This document shows positions 36,295-45,904 of a stretch of 64,000 bases of DNA, piece by piece. Position numbers and translations under genes: made by a program. This DNA is from Heyndrickxia oleronia (lineage in GTDB: Bacteria > Bacillota > Bacilli > Bacillales > Bacillaceae_C), in the NCBI RefSeq assembly GCF_017809215.1, contig NZ_CP065424.1:3070001-3134000 (forward strand). The letters are read 5' to 3'. The first letter of the stretch is position 1, and each line of letters starts with the position of its first letter. The notes beneath the pieces are model-generated. The model ran no database searches. It was not told the origin of the DNA and saw nothing but the letters and a program-made list of their open reading frames with translations.

Positions 36295-37284
36295 CTACTT
36301 CTTTTCTATTTTTAGTTTTCCATCATTCACTTTAATAATCCGTTCTTCGTCCAATAATTTTGATACAGTTCCTATTCTTAGATCCTTTTTCCTGATTTCA
36401 TTAATTAATTGATCCAGAGCTTTTGCAGTTGATTCTGTAGGATGCATAAGAATCAGTGCCCCAGGATGAACTTTTGATATGACGCGGGTAACAATGGTTT
36501 CAGGTGATGGTTTTTGCCAATCAACTGTATCAACACTCCACATAATTGTTTGCATATTCATAGAATCAGCTATTTTGACAACTTCATCCCGATAACTTCC
36601 ACTAGGTGGGGCGAATAATCGAATTTGTTTTTCTGTCGTTGCTTTAATAACTTGATTTGTATTAATTAATTCTTCACGAACACGATCAGATGAAAGTGTT
36701 TTTAAATCTGGATGAGTATAAGAATGATTCCCTATTTCGTGACCTGCTTCTACAATCATTTTTGCCATATCAGGATTATTTTTCGCCCATCTGCCTTCTA
36801 AGAAAAAAGTCGCATGAATATTGTGATCCTTTAATGTTTTTAGCATTGATGGAATATATTCATTTCCCCATGCCACATTAATTAAAAAACTTACCATTGG
36901 TTTATCAGGGTTTCCTCGATAAATGGGGGCAGCAGGTAAGTCTTTTAAATGAACAGAAGGTGGGACTTGTTTGAATACTAATTTGTTTTCATCAAATTGT
37001 TTATCTTGCTTCATATTTTTATATGAGGCTTTTATATCGACTTCAATCCCATTGTATCCAGGTATCGCCTTCCAAACCTTATCAATTCGTGCATCCTGTG
37101 GTTTAATTGAATATTGATCCGCCTTATTAACTATTTGATTATATAAATCATTTTGATCAGTAGATATGTATTCTGCATCTAATTTTAAAGTTGCTAAATA
37201 GGTTTCCGTTAACGGATTATTAATGATTGACAATGTAAGGATAGCAATCAGAATGATTCCAATCAAGTTTTTTATTTTATTCAC
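36295..37284 (-). CDS. ylxY: YlxY, polysaccharide-deacetylase-like protein lacking the Asp-Asp motif
   Basis: 329-aa NodB-fold protein with an N-terminal signal or anchor (KNLIGIILIAILTLSIINN). Motif 2 is intact (HEIGNHSYTHPD), as are APPSGSYRDEV, WSVDTVDW and LILMHPT. The metal/base motif TFDDG is replaced by LINVAWGNEY, so hydrolase activity by the usual mechanism is doubtful. It is annotated as a sporulation-associated polysaccharide deacetylase in Bacilli. The start is GTG at 37284 with GGGAGG upstream. It lies between pnp and mlpA. Confidence 0.9.
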   Translation of the reverse strand: MNKIKNLIGIILIAILTLSIINNPLTETYLATLKLDAEYISTDQNDLYNQIVNKADQYSIKPQDARIDKVWKAIPGYNGIEVDIKASYKNMKQDKQFDENKLVFKQVPPSVHLKDLPAAPIYRGNPDKPMVSFLINVAWGNEYIPSMLKTLKDHNIHATFFLEGRWAKNNPDMAKMIVEAGHEIGNHSYTHPDLKTLSSDRVREELINTNQVIKATTEKQIRLFAPPSGSYRDEVVKIADSMNMQTIMWSVDTVDWQKPSPETIVTRVISKVHPGALILMHPTESTAKALDQLINEIRKKDLRIGTVSKLLDEERIIKVNDGKLKIEKK

Positions 37285-37384
37285 CTTATTTTCCTCCCTT
37301 ATCTAAAAAATATGATGAAGTAGGACAAGGTAGAACAACAAAAGAAACATACAGATTGGGATCGCCAAAAAACTAATTAAAATG

Positions 37385-37408
37385 AAAAAAGCCAGGTTCA
37401 TTCCTGAC
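37385..37408 (-). terminator. terminator of pnp
   Basis: Minus strand GTCAGG/CCTGGC stem with a 6-nt loop, followed by TTTTTTC, directly after the pnp stop. Confidence 0.8.
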
Positions 37409-37409
37409 T

Positions 37410-39530
37410 TTACTCTTTTTTATCACTATTTTCATTTTGTTCTTTTAAAACGGCTTTACGTGAAAGATTCACTCTGCCTTGATTATCGATCTCTAGTACT
37501 TTTACAAGGATCTCGTCACCGATTTTCAACACATCTTCAACCTTCTTAATGCGTTCCTCGGCAATTTCAGATATGTGAACGAGTCCATCTTTTCCACTGA
37601 AGATTTCAACAAAGGCACCAAATTTTTCAATACGTTTCACTTTGCCTAAATAAATTTGACCAACTTCTACTTCACGAACAATATCTTCAATAATCTTTTT
37701 CGCTTTTTTATTCATTTCTTCTTCTGTAGAAGAGATAAAGATTGTTCCATCTTGTTCGATATCAATTTTAACGCCTGTTTCCTCAATAATTTTATTAATT
37801 TGCTTACCACTTGGTCCAATTACATCTCTGATTTTATCTGGATTAATTGTCATTGTTAAGATCTTAGGTGCATAAGCAGATAATTCACCACGAGGATTAG
37901 ATATTGTTGACATCATATGATTTAAAATTTGCATACGACCTTTTTTCGCCTGTTGCAAAGCTTCTTCAAGAATCTGTCTAGATAAACCCTCAATCTTTAT
38001 ATCCATCTGTAGCGCTGTTACACCTTTTTCTGTTCCAGCAACTTTAAAATCCATATCACCTAAATGGTCTTCCATTCCCTGAATATCTGTTAGGATCGTA
38101 TAATGTTCACCTGATTTTACAAGCCCCATAGCAATACCAGCTACCGGTGCCTTAATCGGTACACCCGCATCCATCATAGCTAGTGTACTTGCACAAATAC
38201 TAGCTTGTGATGTTGATCCATTCGATTCTAGAACTTCCGAAACTAATCTAATTGTATACGGGAACGTTTGCTCGTTAGGAATAACTGGCTCTAACGCTCT
38301 TTCTCCTAATGCACCATGACCAATTTCTCTTCGTCCAGGTCCTCTCATAGGTCCGGTTTCACCCACACTAAATTGAGGGAAATTATAGTGGTGCATAAAA
38401 CGTTTTGATTCTTCAATACCTAAACCATCAAGAATTTGTACATCTCCAAGTGCTCCAAGCGTACATATACTTAATGCTTGGGTTTGTCCACGAGTAAACA
38501 ATCCGGAACCATGTGTTCTTGATAAAATACCCACCTCAGAAGAAAGCGGACGAATTTCGTCAATTTTCCGACCATCAGGACGTACTTTTTCTTCTGTAAT
38601 TAAGCGACGTACTTCACCTTTAACTAATTTATTTAAAATTTGTTTTACTTGTTTTAATGTGTCTTCTTCTAATTCTTCTTGTTCTTCATATTTAGCAATG
38701 ACTTCGTCTTTTACCGTTTGGATGGCTTCCTCACGTGCATGTTTTTCTTGAACTTGAATCGCCTTGATTAAGTCAGTCTCACAAATAGAACGAACTTCTT
38801 TCTCTAGTGCTTCATCAATTTCATATAAGGTGACTTCCATTTTTTCTTTGCCAATTTTTTCAACAATTTCTTCTTGGAAAGCAATTAATCGTTTAATTTC
38901 CTCATGACCAAACATAATTGCTTCTAGCATATTTTCTTCTGGTACTTCATCTGCACCAGCTTCAACCATGTTAATTGCATCTTTCGTACCCGCTACAGTT
39001 AGATGCATATCACTTTTTTCCATCTGTTCAACAGTTGGGTTAATCACGAATTCACCATCAATTCTTCCCACAATCACACCAGCAATTGGACCTTCAAATG
39101 GAATGTCTGAAACAGATAACGAAAGTGATGAACCAAACATAGCAGCCATTTCTGATGGGCAATCTTGATCTACGCTCATAACGATACTAACGACTTGAAC
39201 TTCATTTCTAAATCCATCAGCAAATAATGGACGAATAGGTCGGTCGATTAAACGACTTGCAAGTATTGCTTTCTCACTCGGTCTACCTTCCCTTTTGATA
39301 AACCCTCCTGGTATTTTACCTACAGCATATAGACGTTCTTCATAATTCACTGTAAGTGGGAAGAAATCTACAGATTTTGGTTCCTTTGAAGCTGTTGCCG
39401 TACTTAATACTGCTGTATCTCCATAACGTACAAGAACGGCACCATTGGCTTGTTTAGCAAGCTGACCGATTTCAACAGTTAATTTTCTGCCGGCCCAATC
39501 AATACTAAAAATTTGTTTTTCTTGATCCAT
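37410..39530 (-). CDS. pnp: polyribonucleotide nucleotidyltransferase (PNPase)
   Basis: 706-aa 3'-5' phosphorolytic exoribonuclease of mRNA decay. It has two RNase PH domains ([28 protein letters not shown]; then [23 protein letters not shown] and the catalytic [19 protein letters not shown]), a KH domain ([20 protein letters not shown]) and an S1 domain ([20 protein letters not shown]). I start at the ATG at 39530 ([12 protein letters not shown]) with AAAGGAG upstream; the open frame continues 32 codons further but without a ribosome site. Confidence 0.97.
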   Translation of the reverse strand: MDQEKQIFSIDWAGRKLTVEIGQLAKQANGAVLVRYGDTAVLSTATASKEPKSVDFFPLTVNYEERLYAVGKIPGGFIKREGRPSEKAILASRLIDRPIRPLFADGFRNEVQVVSIVMSVDQDCPSEMAAMFGSSLSLSVSDIPFEGPIAGVIVGRIDGEFVINPTVEQMEKSDMHLTVAGTKDAINMVEAGADEVPEENMLEAIMFGHEEIKRLIAFQEEIVEKIGKEKMEVTLYEIDEALEKEVRSICETDLIKAIQVQEKHAREEAIQTVKDEVIAKYEEQEELEEDTLKQVKQILNKLVKGEVRRLITEEKVRPDGRKIDEIRPLSSEVGILSRTHGSGLFTRGQTQALSICTLGALGDVQILDGLGIEESKRFMHHYNFPQFSVGETGPMRGPGRREIGHGALGERALEPVIPNEQTFPYTIRLVSEVLESNGSTSQASICASTLAMMDAGVPIKAPVAGIAMGLVKSGEHYTILTDIQGMEDHLGDMDFKVAGTEKGVTALQMDIKIEGLSRQILEEALQQAKKGRMQILNHMMSTISNPRGELSAYAPKILTMTINPDKIRDVIGPSGKQINKIIEETGVKIDIEQDGTIFISSTEEEMNKKAKKIIEDIVREVEVGQIYLGKVKRIEKFGAFVEIFSGKDGLVHISEIAEERIKKVEDVLKIGDEILVKVLEIDNQGRVNLSRKAVLKEQNENSDKKE

Positions 39531-39597
39531 ATAAAAACTCCTTTCCACCTTTCTCCCTTTTTCTCCATCTAAAAAAAATGGGACAAAGAATAAATTT

Positions 39598-39626
39598 ATT
39601 TTATTATTTTTTCTTTTATTACACAA
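39598..39626 (-). promoter_or_regulatory. candidate SigA promoter of pnp
   Basis: Minus strand TTGTGT (39626-39621), 17-bp spacer, TAAAAT (39603-39598). The -35 hexamer directly abuts the terminal base of the MITE-like repeat at 39627. The match is fair. Confidence 0.45.
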
Positions 39627-39810
39627 AGGCTGTTTTCGTATAGTTTGTTGCTTTGTATAAGCCTACTACCGGTCTTACACCTAAAAAAGGCTTTCGACGG
39701 TTCTTATAAAGTCTGCAACTCTTTTCATCATGAAAGGAAGGAGCACATGTCAACAACCTATATTAGGCTAAAACATGATCTAAATAGCAACAATGTTAAA
39801 AAAAGAGCCT
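39627..39810 (+). repeat. MITE-like intergenic repeat, copy 3
   Basis: 184 bp from AGGCTGTTTTCGTATAGTTT to AAAAAAAGAGCCT, so the outermost bases AGGCT/AGCCT are perfectly inverted. It is the most complete copy. It lies between rpsO and pnp and shares its inner CTTTTCATCATGAAAGGAAGG segment with other copies. Confidence 0.78.
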
Positions 39811-39951
39811 AAACAAAAAACAACTTACAAAACTTTTGTGTTCTATTTTTTTGACTTTATATTATGTATTGTAAACAAAAAAATCGAAAAGTTTATCACT
39901 ACTTTTTGGGAGTTACCGAAAAATAATTATTTTTTCTATCGCTTTTATTGC
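39811..39951. other. AT-rich stretch between rpsO terminator and repeat
   Basis: No open frame, no clear hairpin and no convincing promoter seen. Confidence 0.5.
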
Positions 39952-39979
39952 TAACAAAAAAGCGGGAATTATCCCGCTT
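39952..39979 (-). terminator. terminator of rpsO
   Basis: Minus strand AGCGGGA/TCCCGCT stem with a 4-nt loop and a following TTTTTTG run. Confidence 0.88.
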
Positions 39980-40003
39980 CTCTTGTTAAATAAGCAACTT
40001 AAA

Positions 40004-40273
40004 TTAACGACGTAAGCCTAATTTGTTAATAAGCTCACGGTAACGTTGAACATCTTTGTTACGCAAATAAGTTAGTAAGTTACGACGCTTACCAACCATT
40101 TTCATTAGACCACGACGAGAATGGTGATCTTTTTTGTGTGTACGTAAGTGATCATTCAAATTATTAATATCCTCAGTAAGGATTGCAATCTGAACTTCTG
40201 GAGATCCAGTATCAGTTTCGTGAACTTTAAATTGGTTAATAATTTCATTTTTGCGTTCTTGTGAAATTGCCAT
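40004..40273 (-). CDS. rpsO: 30S ribosomal protein S15
   Basis: 89-aa ribosomal protein binding the central domain of 16S rRNA. It contains the family features [38 protein letters not shown] and [11 protein letters not shown] start at the ATG at 40273 ([11 protein letters not shown]) with AGGAGGTG upstream, rather than 9 bp earlier. S15 often represses its own translation through its leader; the leader here is about 90 nt with GC-rich inverted segments. It has its own terminator before pnp. Confidence 0.98.
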   Translation of the reverse strand: MAISQERKNEIINQFKVHETDTGSPEVQIAILTEDINNLNDHLRTHKKDHHSRRGLMKMVGKRRNLLTYLRNKDVQRYRELINKLGLRR

Positions 40274-40364
40274 CCTTTTCACCTCCTAAAAAATAGATAA
40301 TCCCCTGTTACTGAGCAAGCGTCGGTGATTCGACTTGCCAAGCAAAGGTTCATTACACTGTACT

Positions 40365-40393
40365 AGAATACTACTATTTAACAAAAAAAACAA
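40365..40393 (-). promoter_or_regulatory. candidate SigA promoter of rpsO
   Basis: Minus strand TTGTTT (40393-40388), 17-bp spacer, TATTCT (40370-40365), immediately downstream of the ribC stop. Fair match; would give a leader of about 85 nt. Confidence 0.45.
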
Positions 40394-40395
40394 GT

Positions 40396-41355
40396 CTACA
40401 TTAAATTTTTTTCAAAGTATTTGATGGTTTCTAATGTATCGTTAGAAATTTGTTCCTTAAGTTGGTCGATTCCATCAAACTTTTTCTCATCTCTAATTCG
40501 TTTATGCCATTCAATCTTTACTTCTTCCCCATAAATCGATTGATCAAAATCAATAATATGAACTTCGATCGTTAACATATACTCTTCTTCTTTTTTAAAT
40601 GTTGGTTTAAAGCCAATATTACAAACTCCATTTAACCATTTATGATTTACCTTGATTTTTACTGCATAAACTCCTGGTTTCGGTAGAATATAATCACTAT
40701 TCAATTGAATATTCGCTGTAGGAAATCCGATTTGTCTACCTCTTTTTTCACCATGAATGACAATTCCATTAGTTTGATAGAAACGTCCTAAAACATTTTG
40801 TACCCCAAGCATATCACCATTACTCAATAATTCTCGCGTTAATGTCGAACTCACTTTTTCTTCCCCTTCTTCATTTACCACCAATTTATCTACCTTAGAA
40901 TAAGTAAATCTTTCTTTTGCATGAATAGGTAATGTTTCCATCGTACCTTTCCCAAATTTACCATAAGAAAAATCAAATCCTGCTACAACATGTTGCACAT
41001 TTAAACCACAAATATATTGATCAACATATTCTTCTGGCGAAAGATTAGCAAAGCTTGATGTAAATCGAACAATAAATAAATAATCAATGCCCATTGTTTG
41101 AATTAATTGTTTCTTGTCCTCTAATGGTGTAATCAATTGGATTTGCTTATTTTTTTGACTTAGCACTACTGAAGGGTGCGGATCAAAAGTCATAACTGCA
41201 CTCTTCCATTCATTTTCTTCAGCAATTGCTTTCGCTAACTTGATTACTTTTTGATGGCCTAAGTGAATACCATCGAAATATCCAAGGGCCATAACTAATG
41301 GAGGAAAATCTTCTTTTTTTAAATCATGTGGATGATGTATTGTAATGACTTTCAA
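40396..41355 (-). CDS. ribC: bifunctional riboflavin kinase/FAD synthetase
   Basis: 319-aa RibF-type enzyme making FMN and FAD. The N-terminal adenylyltransferase domain has MALGYFDGIHLGHQKVI and MTFDPHPSVVL; the C-terminal flavokinase domain has GEKRGRQIGFPTANIQL and GVCNIGFKPTF. The start is TTG at 41355 with AAGGTGAG upstream. It is 15 bp after truB, as in B. subtilis (truB-ribC-rpsO). Confidence 0.96.
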   Translation of the reverse strand: MKVITIHHPHDLKKEDFPPLVMALGYFDGIHLGHQKVIKLAKAIAEENEWKSAVMTFDPHPSVVLSQKNKQIQLITPLEDKKQLIQTMGIDYLFIVRFTSSFANLSPEEYVDQYICGLNVQHVVAGFDFSYGKFGKGTMETLPIHAKERFTYSKVDKLVVNEEGEEKVSSTLTRELLSNGDMLGVQNVLGRFYQTNGIVIHGEKRGRQIGFPTANIQLNSDYILPKPGVYAVKIKVNHKWLNGVCNIGFKPTFKKEEEYMLTIEVHIIDFDQSIYGEEVKIEWHKRIRDEKKFDGIDQLKEQISNDTLETIKYFEKNLM

Positions 41356-41370
41356 CTATCTCACCTTTTT

Positions 41371-42279
41371 CTATCCATTCAGAACTTTAACTGGTTTAAT
41401 TAAATATGGTTTTTCTGGATGAATTTTATAAATTGCAATCACTTGATTTTGATAAATTACAGCGACCTCTTGTTCTCCATAAGTCCAAAAATCGTCTTTT
41501 GGTAACACTGCACCATTTAACACTTTCTCTGCTAATGTATCATTTATCACCATTTTGGGCAAATGAGAAAGACCACGATCCAACGGCTGGATATAATTTT
41601 CTAATTTATGATCTTCTAATCCCTTTTCAATATCAGAAAATGTGACACACTCTTTCTCAGAAAAAGAACCTGATGAGATACGGGTCAGAGCTGACATATG
41701 TGCAGGATAGCCTAAAAGCTCACCCATTGTTACTGCTAAGGTTCGAATATATGTCCCTTTTCCACATTTTACACGAAAGCTAAATGAGATATTTTCTCCT
41801 GTAAACACTTCTCGTTCATCCAATAATTCGATTTCATAAATATGAACCCATCTAGATGGGCGCTCTACTTCTATCCCTTTTCTTGCATATTCATATAAAC
41901 GCTTTCCATTCACTTTTACAGCTGAATACATCGGAGGAGTTTGTTGAATTTCTCCTTGTAACGAATTTAGTACATCAATAATTTCCTGGCGATTTATATC
42001 CCTAGTTACCTGTTTTTCTTGTACTACTTCACCACTAGCATCTTCTGTTGTCGTAGAGAATCCTAGAGTTACTTCACCAACATATTCTTTACCTGCATTT
42101 GTTATGTATTCGGCAATCTTTGTTGCTTTTCCTAGACAAATTGGTAATACACCAGTGACATCAGGGTCAAGAGTTCCTGTATGTCCAACCTTTTTCATCT
42201 TCAACATTTTGCGAATTTTGAATACGCAATCATGGGAAGTCATTCCTTTGGGCTTCCATAGCGGAAGAATTCCGTCCAT
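41371..42279 (-). CDS. truB: tRNA pseudouridine-55 synthase TruB
   Basis: 302-aa enzyme forming pseudouridine 55 in the T-loop of tRNA. The catalytic Asp lies in VGHTGTLDPDVTGVLPICLG, with PPMYSAVKVNGKRLYEYAR and GTYIRTLAVTMGELLG following. I start at the ATG at 42279 (MDGILPLWKPKGMTSHD); AAAGGAG is 13 bp upstream, a little far. The open frame extends 38 codons more, into the rbfA terminator, and is not likely translated. Confidence 0.95.
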   Translation of the reverse strand: MDGILPLWKPKGMTSHDCVFKIRKMLKMKKVGHTGTLDPDVTGVLPICLGKATKIAEYITNAGKEYVGEVTLGFSTTTEDASGEVVQEKQVTRDINRQEIIDVLNSLQGEIQQTPPMYSAVKVNGKRLYEYARKGIEVERPSRWVHIYEIELLDEREVFTGENISFSFRVKCGKGTYIRTLAVTMGELLGYPAHMSALTRISSGSFSEKECVTFSDIEKGLEDHKLENYIQPLDRGLSHLPKMVINDTLAEKVLNGAVLPKDDFWTYGEQEVAVIYQNQVIAIYKIHPEKPYLIKPVKVLNG

Positions 42280-42416
42280 ATGTATTGTTACACTCCTTTT
42301 TAAAGGCTCATTTCTAAAATTGCTATTTAAATAAGGTGTAGAAAAGAGCTCGTAACTTAATTTATTGATTACACAAAATATATGCAAAATCACGCATATA
42401 CCTTTTAAAAAAGCTT

Positions 42417-42454
42417 TAAAAAATGGATAGACGAAGGGTGTCTATCCATTTTTT
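42417..42454 (-). terminator. terminator of the rimP-rbfA operon
   Basis: TGGATAGAC/GTCTATCCA stem flanked by A and T runs on both sides, so it works in either direction. It overlaps the region just after the rbfA stop. Confidence 0.88.
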
Positions 42455-42455
42455 C

Positions 42456-42800
42456 TCACTTATCTGGGTTGATTTCTTTTAACAATGTTTCAATACGATT
42501 TCCATATTCAATGGACTCGTCGATAGCAAATGATAATTCTGGAGTCTTACGTAAACGAATTCTATGTCCAACTTCAGAACGAATAAACCCTTTTGCTTTT
42601 TCTAATGCATTTAATGTATTTTCTCTTTGTTTATGATCACCTAATACGGTTAAGTAGACCGTTGCTTGCTGTAAATCACCTGTTACTTGTACATCTGTTA
42701 CTGTAACAAATCCTATACGTGGATCTTTTATTTTTCTGCCAATGATTTCACTAAGCTCTTTCTTCATTTGCTCACCGACACGATTTGCACGAAGGTTCAT
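42456..42800 (-). CDS. rbfA: ribosome-binding factor A
   Basis: 114-aa KH-like factor for 30S maturation and cold adaptation. It opens [20 protein letters not shown] and has [19 protein letters not shown] and [16 protein letters not shown], all typical. The ATG at 42800 follows GAGGTG and lies 17 bp after ylxP. Last gene of the nusA-infB operon. Confidence 0.97.
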   Translation of the reverse strand: MNLRANRVGEQMKKELSEIIGRKIKDPRIGFVTVTDVQVTGDLQQATVYLTVLGDHKQRENTLNALEKAKGFIRSEVGHRIRLRKTPELSFAIDESIEYGNRIETLLKEINPDK

Positions 42801-42817
42801 AAATAAAACACCTCACA

Positions 42818-43096
42818 TTACAACCATTCGTAAATGGTATCTAATCTTTCCCATTCAGGAAAGGAATCTAAAAATCTCAAGGAATTTTCCAGTTCTCTTT
42901 CTGCGGAAAATTGCGTTGAAGATACAGTAACAATCGCAATCTTTGTACGTTGCCACATATCTTGATAATCAATTTCTGAAACAGAGACATTAAACTTTTG
43001 TTTTAATCGACTCATTGTCCTTTGTAGAACAGCTCGTTTTTCTTTTAACGAGCTTGTTTCAAAGATGCGGAATTCACATTCCACATAGCCTATCAT
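42818..43096 (-). CDS. ylxP: YlxP, DUF503 family protein
   Basis: 92-aa protein of the DUF503 family ([39 protein letters not shown] helix-strand pattern). The ATG at 43096 overlaps the infB stop by 4 bp, so translation is coupled. The location between infB and rbfA suggests a ribosome-associated role; function not established. Confidence 0.9.
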   Translation of the reverse strand: MIGYVECEFRIFETSSLKEKRAVLQRTMSRLKQKFNVSVSEIDYQDMWQRTKIAIVTVSSTQFSAERELENSLRFLDSFPEWERLDTIYEWL

Positions 43097-45288
43097 GCAC
43101 GCTCGACTTCTTCCATAATAAAGGCTTCAATGATATCTCCCTCTTTAATATCATTGTAATTTTTAATCGTAATACCACACTCATAGCCTTGGCTAACTTC
43201 TTTTGCATCATCTTTATAACGTTTTAGTGTATCAATTTCACCTTCAAAAATAACGACGCTGTTACGGATAATACGAATTCCACTATCACGTGTTATTTTT
43301 CCATCAGTTACATAGCATCCTGCAATTGTACCCACTTTTGATACTTTAAAGGTTTGACGTACTTCCACTTGTCCAATGATTTTTTCATGGAATTCTGGAT
43401 CAAGCATACCTTTCATCGCAGATTCAATTTCCTCAATTGCCTTATAAATAATGCGATGTAAACGAATATCAACATTTTCTGCTTCCGCTGCACGTTTAGC
43501 ATTTACATCTGGTCGTACATTGAAGCCAATAACAATTGCATTTGATGCTGCTGCAAGTGAAATATCAGATTCATTAATTCCACCAACTGCTGTGTGGATG
43601 ATTCGAACATTCACACCTTCAACATCAATCTTTTGAAGGGAAGCTGCTAACGCTTCTACAGATCCTTGAACATCTGCTTTAATAATAATATTAATGTCCT
43701 TCATTTCGCCTTGTTTCATTTGCTCAAAAAGAGTATCTAGACTAACTCGAGCTGTCTCATTGCGTTGTGCTTGAAGAACTTGTTGCGCTCTTGCTTCACC
43801 CACTTGACGGGCAGTCTTCTCATCATCAAATACAACAAAACGGTCTCCTGCTTGAGGAACATCATTTAATCCAGTAATTTCTACTGGTGTAGATGGTCCA
43901 GCTTCTTTTACACGACGACCTAAATCATTTACCATCGCGCGCACACGCCCAAAGGTATGACCAACAACAATTGGATCTCCCACATGCAATGTACCATTTT
44001 GTACTAGTAGAGTCGCTACCGAACCACGCCCTTTATCAAGCTGTGCTTCGATCACAGTCCCAACAGCTTTTCGATTGGCATTTGCTTTATATTCCTCAAC
44101 CTCAGATACAAGGAGAATCATTTCAAGCAAATTATCGATTCCTTCACCTGTTTTTGCTGAAATAGGAACAAAGATAGTATCTCCACCCCAATCCTCAGGA
44201 ACAAGACCATGCTCTGTTAGTTCTTGCATTACACGATCAGGATTAGCTGATGGTTTATCCATCTTATTGACAGCTACGATAATTGGAACATTTGCTGCCT
44301 TCGCATGATTAATGGCTTCAACTGTTTGTGGCATAACACCATCATCTGCAGCCACAACTAATATAGTGATATCTGTAATTTGTGCCCCACGAGCACGCAT
44401 AGTTGTAAATGCAGCATGTCCTGGTGTATCCAAGAAAGTAATTTTCTTCCCATTCACTTCAACTTGGTAAGCACCGATATGTTGAGTAATTCCACCTGCT
44501 TCACCAGCAGTAACCTTCGTATTACGAATAGAGTCTAATGTTGTTGTTTTACCATGGTCAACATGCCCCATTATTGTAACAACAGAAGGACGTTCTTCTA
44601 GTTCAACTTCATTATCTTCAGTGAAATACACTTCAAGATCTGTGGTATCAATTTGGATCTCTTCTTCCACTTCAACACCATAATCTGTAGCAATAAGTTC
44701 GATTGAATCTTTATCAAGCTCATTATTAATAGTTGCTACAACACCTAGCATGAATAGCTTTTTAATTAATTCTGATGGCTCTCTGTGGAGCTTTTTCGCA
44801 AGTTCTGCTACAGTTAAGGAACCACTAAATGTAATTTTACTTGGGAGTTCCTTTTTCTTAGGTGGTTGTGATTGTTGTTGCTGCGGTCTTTGTTTGTTCT
44901 TACTATTTTTATTATTTTTATATTGATTATTTTTTTGTTTTCCTTTATTTCCGTCGTTCTTATTTGACTTTACATCATTATTTTTTGGTTTATGTTTTGG
45001 TTGTGTAGTTTCATTCACGAGGCTCTCTTCAACTTCCATTTCTTTTTGTCTATTTTTTTTCTGGTCTTCCACTTTATTTTGATTCTTTTGATTAGAATTA
45101 TGATTTGAATTAGATGCTTGTGTTTTATTATTTGAGCTTAACCATTCATCTAATTTATTAATAGCATTCCCATCAATCATTGACATATGATTAGATACTT
45201 CAACATTCATTTCTTTAAGCTTTGAAATGATTTCTTTACTAGATACATTTTTTTGTTTTGCATATTCATATATCCGAACTTTACTCAT
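43093..45288 (-). CDS. infB: translation initiation factor IF-2
   Basis: 731-aa GTPase that brings fMet-tRNA to the 30S subunit. The N-terminus has an IF2_N domain ([21 protein letters not shown]), a Lys/Asn/Gln-rich linker (about 50-150), and a second IF2_N. G motifs: [25 protein letters not shown] and SAKTGEG; domains II-IV follow. The ATG at 45288 has a GGTGGGGGTG ribosome site. The linker is low complexity and strain-variable. Confidence 0.98.
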   Translation of the reverse strand: MSKVRIYEYAKQKNVSSKEIISKLKEMNVEVSNHMSMIDGNAINKLDEWLSSNNKTQASNSNHNSNQKNQNKVEDQKKNRQKEMEVEESLVNETTQPKHKPKNNDVKSNKNDGNKGKQKNNQYKNNKNSKNKQRPQQQQSQPPKKKELPSKITFSGSLTVAELAKKLHREPSELIKKLFMLGVVATINNELDKDSIELIATDYGVEVEEEIQIDTTDLEVYFTEDNEVELEERPSVVTIMGHVDHGKTTTLDSIRNTKVTAGEAGGITQHIGAYQVEVNGKKITFLDTPGHAAFTTMRARGAQITDITILVVAADDGVMPQTVEAINHAKAANVPIIVAVNKMDKPSANPDRVMQELTEHGLVPEDWGGDTIFVPISAKTGEGIDNLLEMILLVSEVEEYKANANRKAVGTVIEAQLDKGRGSVATLLVQNGTLHVGDPIVVGHTFGRVRAMVNDLGRRVKEAGPSTPVEITGLNDVPQAGDRFVVFDDEKTARQVGEARAQQVLQAQRNETARVSLDTLFEQMKQGEMKDINIIIKADVQGSVEALAASLQKIDVEGVNVRIIHTAVGGINESDISLAAASNAIVIGFNVRPDVNAKRAAEAENVDIRLHRIIYKAIEEIESAMKGMLDPEFHEKIIGQVEVRQTFKVSKVGTIAGCYVTDGKITRDSGIRIIRNSVVIFEGEIDTLKRYKDDAKEVSQGYECGITIKNYNDIKEGDIIEAFIMEEVERA

Positions 45289-45309
45289 ATGTTCACCCCC
45301 ACCTATGAT

Positions 45310-45612
45310 TCAGCCGAGCAATAATTCTAATTTTTTTGCAAAGCCATTATCCATCACAGCAACGACAACTCTTGCTTCTTTTCCAATCGCTGACCCGAGA
45401 GTTTCTCTTGAACTAATTCGTTTAATCGGGACCTGATAATACTGACATTTGTCTTGGATTTTTTTGGCTGTATTTTCTGATGCATCATTTGATAGAAGAA
45501 CAAGCTTTGCATGTTTATTTTTTACTTCTTTTACAACAAGCTCCTCACCCGAAATAACCTTCCTTGCTCGATTCGCTAGCCCAAGTAGTGACATTGCTTT
45601 TTGTTCACTCAT
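45310..45612 (-). CDS. rplGA: ribosomal protein L7Ae-like, RplGA/YlxQ
   Basis: 100-aa K-turn-binding protein of the L7Ae/L30e family (LLGLANRARKVISGEELV, KLVLLSNDASENTAKK). I take the ATG at 45612 (MSEQKAMSLLGLANRARK) as in homologues; the TTG at 45636 has no ribosome site and would lie inside rnpM. It begins 5 bp after the rnpM stop. Confidence 0.93.
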   Translation of the reverse strand: MSEQKAMSLLGLANRARKVISGEELVVKEVKNKHAKLVLLSNDASENTAKKIQDKCQYYQVPIKRISSRETLGSAIGKEARVVVAVMDNGFAKKLELLLG

Positions 45613-45616
45613 TAAT

Positions 45617-45892
45617 TTAGAGATTCTCCCTTTCAACGAATCGGATTAATTCGTCATAGATTGAATCATCAATAGCTACTTCTAGATGGCTAGCCAATAT
45701 GTTTTTTTTCTTGGCAAGTAGGATGGCATCTTTATCTTTAGACAAATATGCGCCTCTTCCTGATTTTTTTCCATTCGGATCAATTGATACTTCCCCATCT
45801 TTAGAACGAACAATTCGTATCATTTCTTTTTTAGGTTTCATTTCGCCTGTTGCAACACATTTTCTTAAAGGAATTTTCCTTTTTGTAGCCAT
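45617..45892 (-). CDS. rnpM: RNase P modulator RnpM (YlxR)
   Basis: 91-aa YlxR-family protein (RKIPLRKCVATGEMKPKKEM, GRGAYLSKDKDAI). YlxR was recently shown to bind the RNase P RNA and modulate its activity in B. subtilis. The ATG at 45892 follows GGAGGCGA. It is 12 bp after nusA in the operon. Confidence 0.94.
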   Translation of the reverse strand: MATKRKIPLRKCVATGEMKPKKEMIRIVRSKDGEVSIDPNGKKSGRGAYLSKDKDAILLAKKKNILASHLEVAIDDSIYDELIRFVERENL

Positions 45893-45904
45893 TTAGATCG
45901 CCTC

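Noticed and set aside
39531..39626. 32-codon N-terminal extension of pnp
   Set aside because: AAAGGAG lies directly before the ATG at 39530, and the extension runs through the candidate promoter and lacks similarity to PNPase.
42280..42393. 38-codon N-terminal extension of truB
   Set aside because: It is not part of the TruB family and has no ribosome site.
43893..44165. 90-codon plus-strand open frame inside infB
   Set aside because: Shadow of the IF-2 G-domain coding region with no independent start signals.
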